A stretch of 64,000 nt of DNA, from positions 2,914,001-2,978,000 of the forward strand of contig SPDT01000005.1 of the NCBI GenBank assembly GCA_008477525.1. Reading direction: 5' to 3'. This document shows, piece after piece, positions 58,310 to 64,000 of this stretch (its first letter is position 1; every line of letters begins with the position of its first letter). The position numbers and the translations under genes are program-made. The notes under the pieces are model-generated. The model did no database searches. It saw only the letters and a list, made by a program, of their open reading frames with translations, and was not told where the DNA came from. Source of the DNA: Hypomyces perniciosus. Its lineage: Eukaryota; Ascomycota; Sordariomycetes; Hypocreales; Hypocreaceae.

Positions 58310-59593
58310 ATGGCAGCGTGCTACTCCGGCAGGCTGTCTGCCGTAACGCCATGGCGAACATTGACATCTAGTCTACGACCTCGAGGATCCGGAAGCCGTC
58401 TCTCTGACGCCCTCGCAACCCCGTGTCGCTACTCGAGATCTATCCGTGTGGCCTCTTTGCTGCCCCCGAGCTCCAATTGCAGTATGTCGCGGACACACCC
58501 CTATTCGACCTCAACCTCAGCGTCTACCTCTAATCCGCCCTCTGCAAAATTCTCCTACCATATCGCTGCCTCCTTCATCGCCAAACACCGCCCTTTCGAC
58601 CCCTCCACCCACGTCTTCCACTTTAACCCATATAACCGAATCCAACCGCCGCGCAATCGGCGACGATCGTCCCGCCCCGAGTCTGGCCATGATGCCTTCT
58701 TTGTCAGTAGGGTCAGTGAAACCGGCTCTGTCGCATTTGGCGTCGCGGATGGAGTAGGCGGCTGGGTTGACTCTGGCGTCGATCCCGCAGATTTCTCGCA
58801 TGGACTTTGCGATTATATGGCCGCTGCTGCGTACGAACACCAGCCAGGGGGCTCCCCGCCGCTTTCTGCACGGAAGCTGATGCAGCAAGGTTACGACGCT
58901 ATCTGCCACGACCGAAATGTGCGGGCTGGTGGGAGTACAGCCTGTGTCGCAATCGCTGGAGCGGACGGCATATTGGACGTTGCCAACCTAGGTGACTCTG
59001 GCTTCTTGCAGCTGCGGCTAAACGCAGTCCACGCCTACTCCGAGCCACAAACGCATGGCTTCAACACCCCCTTCCAGCTTTCCATGATCCCGCCAACTCT
59101 CGCCGCTCGGATGGCTGCTTTTGGAGGGGCACATCTCAGTGACCTGCCGCGGGATGCAGACGTTTCACAGCACTACCTTCGTCACGGGGATGTCCTTGTG
59201 TTTGCAACTGACGGCGTCTTGGACAACTTATATAACCAGGATATTCTCCGCATTGCCAGCCGTGTCATGGCGAAGAGCGGTGCGTGGAACATGGCCACGA
59301 CCGGAGGCGTCAGCGTCGCCGATTCCCTGGACAACCTGACCATACCGTCAACCATCAGCAGTACAACAAGCGGCAAGCTGGACAAGACTGTGACACTCCA
59401 GAGTATACTCGCTACCGAGATTGTGCTAGCCGCTAAGCGGGCAAGCATCAACACGAAGAGGGATGGGCCGTTCTCGAAACAGGTGAAGAAGTACTATCCT
59501 CATGAGGCCTGGCACGGGGGGAAAGTTGACGATATTTGTGTTGTCGTCGCCATTGTGTCTGAGGATTCAGCCGGCGTGAAAAGCAAGCTCTGA
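58310..59593 (+). CDS. PTC7: PP2C-type mitochondrial protein phosphatase (PTC7/azr1-like)
   Basis: A single-exon frame of 427 aa. Seen: an Arg/Ser-rich, acid-poor N-terminus of about 75 residues that fits a mitochondrial presequence. PP2C motifs follow in order: GHDAFFVSR (first metal Asp), GVADGVGGW (second metal Asp), a small-residue core GGSTACVAI, NLGDSGF, FATDGVLDNL (third metal Asp) and KVDDICVVVAIV (fourth). Family knowledge: yeast Ptc7 acts in mitochondria, where it dephosphorylates Coq7 and supports ubiquinone synthesis; the fission yeast relative is azr1. An insertion between the NLGDSGF and FATDG motifs includes a conserved-looking NTPFQLSMIPP segment. Starts at the second or third Met are possible but would lose the presequence. 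Confidence 0.9.
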   Translation: MAACYSGRLSAVTPWRTLTSSLRPRGSGSRLSDALATPCRYSRSIRVASLLPPSSNCSMSRTHPYSTSTSASTSNPPSAKFSYHIAASFIAKHRPFDPSTHVFHFNPYNRIQPPRNRRRSSRPESGHDAFFVSRVSETGSVAFGVADGVGGWVDSGVDPADFSHGLCDYMAAAAYEHQPGGSPPLSARKLMQQGYDAICHDRNVRAGGSTACVAIAGADGILDVANLGDSGFLQLRLNAVHAYSEPQTHGFNTPFQLSMIPPTLAARMAAFGGAHLSDLPRDADVSQHYLRHGDVLVFATDGVLDNLYNQDILRIASRVMAKSGAWNMATTGGVSVADSLDNLTIPSTISSTTSGKLDKTVTLQSILATEIVLAAKRASINTKRDGPFSKQVKKYYPHEAWHGGKVDDICVVVAIVSEDSAGVKSKL

Positions 59594-59989
59594 ATTCATG
59601 AGGGGGGGGAGAAGTGACCTCATATATAGACTATAGAGATGCGCAATGCATGAATAGGGACATCTGCTTGGAAGTCAACATAGAGAGGGGGGGGGGGGGC
59701 GAACTCGCGGTTTTTTGGACAGCCAAAGTCCATGTTCGCTAATAATGGGCATTTACTGGGGAGTTATTCATGTATGTTACACGACATATACCAAGCATGA
59801 TTTGTTTGTCATCAATGGAGAGCCTTGCTCACACAGGACAGTCAAGCCTATGAGATGCACTCTGTGCAGTTCTGTGTAACCCAATTTGCTAATGCCGCGA
59901 ATGCCCTCGAATATAAATTTCCCCTCATTTTCCCCCTCTTCCCTGGACTGCATTATTCTCTCATCATCGCGACTCTGGCCACTTCCAGT
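59594..59989. other. Region between PTC7 and the 290-aa hypothetical gene
   Basis: 396 bp including the PTC7 3' UTR and a 13-nt G-run (59687-59699). The frame of the next gene is open upstream to 59825, but the sequence before 59990 does not look like protein. Confidence 0.55.
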
Positions 59990-61003
59990 ATGTCGTCCGC
60001 AACTGATGGCGTGGAGCCATCCCAGCTCCACAATGAAGAAGAACACCCCGACGGGATTGAACGAGCTGTTTTCAAAGACGTTCTGAAATACATACAGGAC
60101 AACCCCCAAAATCCTGATAATCTCGAGATGGCAGTCCGGGAAATCGAGGCTTTGTCTGAACTTCCAGACGGCCATGCTGATGGCTCTCTGGGGAGAGTCC
60201 TAGGCTACGCGATATGGAATGTTGTCTGCCGAATGGCCAAGAGGATTCCTGTGATGGATGACAAACACAACTGGCTGGCTGTCTTGATCGGCGGGCTATC
60301 CCGGGTCCCTGGTGCAGTATGTTGCTGTGACTCCGTGCAGAAATGTGACCGCGAGTGTGTTGACATGCATGCAGCGTCTGGACTGTCATGCCCCATACTA
60401 CGACCGCTTTTTCAGGAATGGTGAGATCACATAGTGCCAGATACAGTCACTGCAATTCTAAACATGGTGATAGATGCTCGAGAGGCGGAAACAACGGAAT
60501 GAGTGTTGAGACTTTGTACCTTCTTCGGCCATCTCAGCCTCGCGGGCACCCTGCCCACGCATTACAAGATGCTGATGGTCCCATGCATCAACCTCATATC
60601 GATCGACTTCACATCTCACCAGCAAGAACCGTGCCTCACATGGCCCATACGACTCTACATATCCTACTTATGGATAGACTCCAACGCGGATATGCTCTTA
60701 CCAATGCTCATGGTCGACATACACTTTCCAAACGACCCAGAGCTGCCGTGGTATTTGCAGATTCCCAAGCCGCCGTTGAGGTGTGAGGAACATAACGTGC
60801 AGATGTGGGAGCAGTGGAAGGCGACTTACTTGCGTGTTTCGAAAACGTCAGAGGATGTGAAAGAGGTGCAGAGGATGAAGTCTTTGACGGGGAGGATGCA
60901 AATGCTCTCGTGTAAGTGGCAGATGATGAGGAATGGGAAAGTGGAACATACTGGGGCTATGAGTATTGCTCTCCCTCTGACGTTCCGGGACCTGCAGTAT
61001 TAA
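59990..61003 (+). CDS. Uncharacterised fungal protein, possibly DUF3632-like
   Basis: Proposed exons are 59990-60316, 60375-60420 and 60504-61003, giving 290 aa. The first intron (58 nt) has donor GTATGT and acceptor GCAG, and gives a smooth join into RLDCHAPYYDRFFRN. The second (83 nt) has donor GTGAGA but must end at GAG (60503), because the nearer TAG leads to a stop after nine codons; this junction is less certain. No catalytic motif or signal peptide is seen. The predicted chain is helical, with FKDVLKYIQ near the N-terminus and a middle segment NWLAVLIGGLSRVPGA, somewhat like DUF3632 proteins. That assignment is weak. Function is unknown. Confidence 0.6.
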
Positions 61004-61147
61004 TCCTTTGCAATGTTACCAAGACTAGCATGAATATAATCTTGAATGGGTTGCGTTTGATAAGTGTGTCCGAGTTGAGACCTTAGATGCGTCACATCAA
61101 GACGTACGGAGTACTATTTAGGGGATTAAAAAAAAAGAAAAAGAAAA
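61004..61147. other. Spacer with decamer and tRNA terminator
   Basis: Contains an exact TACGGAGTAC at 61105-61114. Next to the tRNA gene, 61129-61147 reads on the minus strand as T-runs (TTTTCTTTTTCTTTTTTTTT), a Pol III terminator for the tRNA. Confidence 0.7.
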
Positions 61148-61219
61148 TTCCGGCGCCGGGAGTCGAACCCGGATCGCTGCGGTGAAAGCGCAGTATGCTA
61201 GCCACTACACCACGTCGGA
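61148..61219 (-). tRNA. tRNA-Glu (anticodon UUC)
   Basis: A 72-nt cloverleaf on the minus strand. The anticodon arm is CTGCG-CTTTCAC-CGCAG, giving anticodon TTC. The T-arm is CCGGG-TTCGACT-CCCGG and the D-arm is GTG-TAGTGGCTAG-CAT, which also fit A- and B-box promoters. The acceptor stem pairs except at position 5-68, where A faces C. No intron. T-runs follow on the minus strand. The mismatch suggests a variant copy; it may still be functional. Confidence 0.93.
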
Positions 61220-62172
61220 TGTCATAACTTGCCGGTCTTGTGACAAACTAAGTCCATTGTCGCCCTCTGATCATGTTGAGGCGGGGCTCTGGGTGTTGGA
61301 GGGCGCTCTTCAGCATAGGTAACTTGTCAATATTAGCCATGATAAGCATGAGCTGTGGCTGGGCGAGACATGACAAGGCAAGTGCGGAGAATAAAAACGA
61401 TAGGGTATACAGAAAAAGAAAAAAAGGTAGATAGAGAACGGTCTCCTCTATAAATATTCTAATAGCATCTTCAACGGCATTTGCTGAGTACCGTACCTAC
61501 GAGTAGTATCTATAAGATGTACCCCGGAGATCGACTCTAAAAGCCGTCTCCCCACATCCGCATAACGCGCCGAATATCCGCTGATGGATGACAGTCGGTG
61601 GCTGAGAATGCGCGTGTGACCCCCAAACCGGACGGCCAGACACCGCTACTTCAGTTTCCAGTACACGGAAAAACTCGACTGCAACACAACCAAGTCCATG
61701 GAACAAGAGAGGGATTCTTCCATATCCATTTCGGACCCTGCGAGCGCCCGGAAAAATCTCCGTGTCCCAAGCCCTGAGCGGTGGGGCTTCCGTTCCGGGT
61801 CCCAAGGGTTTAACTGGTTACAGCGCCAACACGCCGGAGACTGCCCGATATGGTGGCCTATGGAAGGCTTCTCCGACTCCGTTCCGGCGGCTTTGCAACC
61901 CCACGTTTGCAACCCCACTAACTGGGTACTAGGTAGAATTACCCCGCCGAATACGGTCTCAGGATGTGGGAATGTCACTCTGCGGACGACGATATTAAAC
62001 GAAAGGATTTCTTCATCTGATGTGTTCGAACCAAACTTCATTTCTCCTTGCGTGTTTTTTAGGTATTGCGGGGAAATTTTGACGTCTTCTTTATTTCCTA
62101 CACATACTCCCTTGACGCAATTGGACGTCTCCTACTTCGTGTATCTCCCCAACTCCCCTCACTTCCTTCAAC
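61220..62172. other. Region between tRNA-Glu and the dehydrogenase gene
   Basis: About 950 bp. Open frames on both strands between 61.5 and 62.2 kb do not read as conserved protein and are rejected. The last 150 bp are pyrimidine-rich and probably form the leader of the dehydrogenase gene. Confidence 0.55.
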
Positions 62173-63369
62173 ATGAGCACACCCAAGGTCCTCCTTCTGG
62201 GCATCATTGAACAGCAAGTATCCCTACTCTACCTCAATTCCCAGAGATACTCTCCATAGGAAATCGTGTCTAACAATCATGAACCTCCAGCGCCCACGAT
62301 GCCTGGTCAACCATCGCCGACATCGCCCAAGTAATCACCCCCAAATCCACCAACCGAGCAGACTTCATCGCCGAGTCCAAATCCGGCGCCTTCGACGGTG
62401 TCAGCGTCGCCTATCGAACCTTTGACTCCATCAGCATCACCGGCAAGATCGACAGCGAGCTCCTAGATGCCTTGCCCAAGAGCCTGAAGTTCCTGTGCCA
62501 CAATGGTAAATACCCCCCCCCCCCTTCTCTGGCCCAGGATGCCCTCCTAACTGTGGAACAGGCGCTGGCTACGACCAAATCGACATCCCAGCTTGCACTG
62601 CCCACGCTGTTCACGTCTCCAACACACCTACCGCCGTTGACGACGCCACTGCCGACATCACCATCTGGCTCCTCATCGGCGCCCTGCGTAACCTCCCCAT
62701 CAGCATCGACGCCCTCCGCGCTGGCAACTGGCGCGGCAAGACTCTCCCTTCCCTTGGCCACGACCCCCAGGGCAAAATCCTCGGTATCTTGGGCATGGGT
62801 GGCATCGGCCGCAACGTCGCCGCAAAGGCCCGCGCGTTTGGCATGCGGATCCGCTATCATAACCGCACACGTCTGAGTCCCGAGCTCGAGGATGGCGCCG
62901 AGTATGTTAGTTTCGAGACGTTGCTCAAGGAGAGTGATGTGCTCAGTCTCAATCTTCCCCTAAATGTAAGTCCTCTGCCCTCCGGTTTCCAGAATTTGAG
63001 ATTCTAAACGAGTATGAACCATAGCCCGCTACCCGCCACACCATCGCCGCCCCTCAATTCGCTCTCATGAAGCCCGGCATCGTAATCGTCAACACCGCCC
63101 GCGGCGCCGTCATGGACGAAGCCGCCCTCGTCGACGCTCTCGCTTCCGGCCAAGTCTCCTCCGTTGGTCTCGACGTCTACGAGAAAGAACCAGAGATCCA
63201 CCCGGGTCTGTTATCCAATCCCAACGTCCTCCTCGTGCCTCACATGGGTACCTGGACCGTGGAGACACAGACCAAGATGGAGGAGTGGACCATTGACAAT
63301 GTCCGCTTGGCTGTTTCGCAGGGATCACTGAAGAGCATTGTCCCCGAGCAAAAGTCTTTGGTTCAATGA
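62173..63369 (+). CDS. D-isomer-specific 2-hydroxyacid dehydrogenase (glyoxylate/hydroxypyruvate reductase type)
   Basis: Exons are 62173-62213, 62291-62505, 62562-62965 and 63025-63369, giving 334 aa, normal for the family. Family knowledge: these NAD(P)H-dependent enzymes reduce glyoxylate, hydroxypyruvate or related 2-ketoacids. Seen: an N-terminal substrate-binding half with CHNGAGYDQIDI, the Rossmann motif GILGMGGIGRNVAAKA (GxGxxG), a basic residue pair NRTR after beta-2 that suits NADPH, and catalytic Arg in NTARGAVMDE, Glu in DVYEKEPEIH and His in VPHMGTWT. The first intron starts GCAAGT and ends CCAG: a GC-AG intron, the only choice that keeps frame. The second intron contains a C-run of about 12. 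The protein ends SLVQ, with no PTS1. Confidence 0.92.
62214..62290 (+). other. GC-AG intron of the dehydrogenase gene
   Basis: Donor CA^GCAAGT, acceptor CTCCAG^C. The next exon must enter in phase 2 to read AHDAWSTIADIAQ. The only GT nearby (62219) is in phase 0 and would shift the frame. GC-AG introns make up roughly one percent or less of fungal introns. Confidence 0.85.
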
Positions 63370-64000
63370 CTCGCACCGACAAGCCGGGGACGGTACTTGT
63401 CGCGAATTTGACCATGGCAGACTACTAGAATAAAGAACGTTTGAGAGAGTTTTGTGGCGATGCATAGACTACAAGATGTTTGAGCACTGGTGAGGGGAAG
63501 AATAGAGCAAGGGCAAGGTCGTGGCCTTGAGATGTGATGGTAGATAGCAGACAGATCGGTACTCCAGATCTTCTGGTGGTTATGCAAGTGACCATCTAGA
63601 GTCCTCGTGGACAAACCCGCTAGAAGCAGATATCTATATCAAAGCATTCATTCACTCGTTCATCTCCGTTGACGTCAAGTAGCCGTCAAGGAAAATCCTA
63701 GACAACAAACATTATATACACACGACATTTGAACGCAACTACTTCGTATGCTCTTGCAGGTCAAAAGACGCCCGCATATTAATATTCTTGAGCTATTTAT
63801 ATCCGTTGCCTCGGTTGACGGGCCTTGTTATAGTACGTCTACCTCGTCTGTTTAGTGAGGTGACCATCTCATGTCACATGTCTCGCCATGGGGAATAATC
63901 ATTAGCAAAAAGAACCCGACGCCATTTTGTTGAAAAAGCCCATCTTTTTGCCCCACCATCCGCCCAGCGAGAACCCAAACATCAAAAACCATCAAACCCA
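63370..64000. other. Downstream flank to the window edge
   Basis: No supported gene in the last 630 bp. The first part should be the 3' UTR of the dehydrogenase gene; the remainder may belong to the promoter of a gene beyond the window. Confidence 0.5.

Noticed and set aside
61698..62210. 170-aa plus-strand frame and overlapping minus-strand frames upstream of the dehydrogenase
   Set aside because: No motif; it ends inside the dehydrogenase first exon in another phase and covers its expected promoter.

Overview
The window is nuclear DNA of a filamentous ascomycete (Pezizomycotina). Genes are split by short introns (47-117 nt, one of 361 nt) with GT-AG borders and CTNAC-type branch sites. PalC, a DUF2841 protein, DUF1749 and a serine-rich cupredoxin membrane protein are all families of filamentous ascomycetes. 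The overall gene style suggests Sordariomycetes, perhaps Hypocreales; that placement is inference, not measured. I rebuilt 22 protein-coding genes and one tRNA gene from reading frames and splice sites. Transcript ends are unknown.

Layout. 1-13.4 kb: NADH pyrophosphatase NPY1 (+) and TTI1 (-) converge; a DUF1749 alpha/beta hydrolase (+) and a YCF1-type vacuolar ABC transporter (+) follow. 13.4-24.2 kb: about 10.8 kb with no convincing gene, rich in the decamer TACGGAGTAC, ending in a pyrimidine-rich stretch that looks like the long leader of the DUF2841/YDR124W-like gene (24.2-26.3 kb, +). 26.3-33.8 kb: mostly non-coding, with one Cbf1-type bHLH regulator (-). 33.8-42.7 kb: a dense housekeeping block: SPC2 (-) and EMC3 (+) share a promoter region, RPC25 (-), a NUFIP/CCCH protein (+), SPT2 (-) and ribosomal P2 (+). 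43.3-49.6 kb: cupredoxin-like membrane protein (-), ALG6 (-), PalC (+), and a small secreted protein made of two copies of a six-cysteine module (-). 51.4-57.3 kb: a disordered Ser/Arg-rich protein (-), an APH-fold phosphotransferase-like protein (+) and a 111-aa protein with an MGC acylation motif (+). 58.3-63.4 kb: PTC7-type mitochondrial PP2C (+), an uncharacterised 290-aa protein (+), tRNA-Glu(UUC) (-) and a 2-hydroxyacid dehydrogenase (+) with a GC-AG intron.

How the genes relate. There is no biosynthetic cluster. Three genes serve ER protein biogenesis (SPC2 signal-peptide cleavage, EMC3 membrane insertion, ALG6 N-glycan donor glucosylation). SPT2, RPC25, NUFIP and P2 serve chromatin, Pol III transcription, snoRNP assembly and the ribosome. 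PalC belongs to ambient-pH signalling.

The best candidates for new biology are the duplicated cysteine module whose introns fall at the same codon in each copy, the dually acylated MGC protein, the dispersed TACGGAGTAC decamer, the very large empty flanks of the DUF2841 gene, and a frame conflict at the 3' end of the cupredoxin gene. I found no CRISPR, intact transposon or obvious novel multi-gene system.
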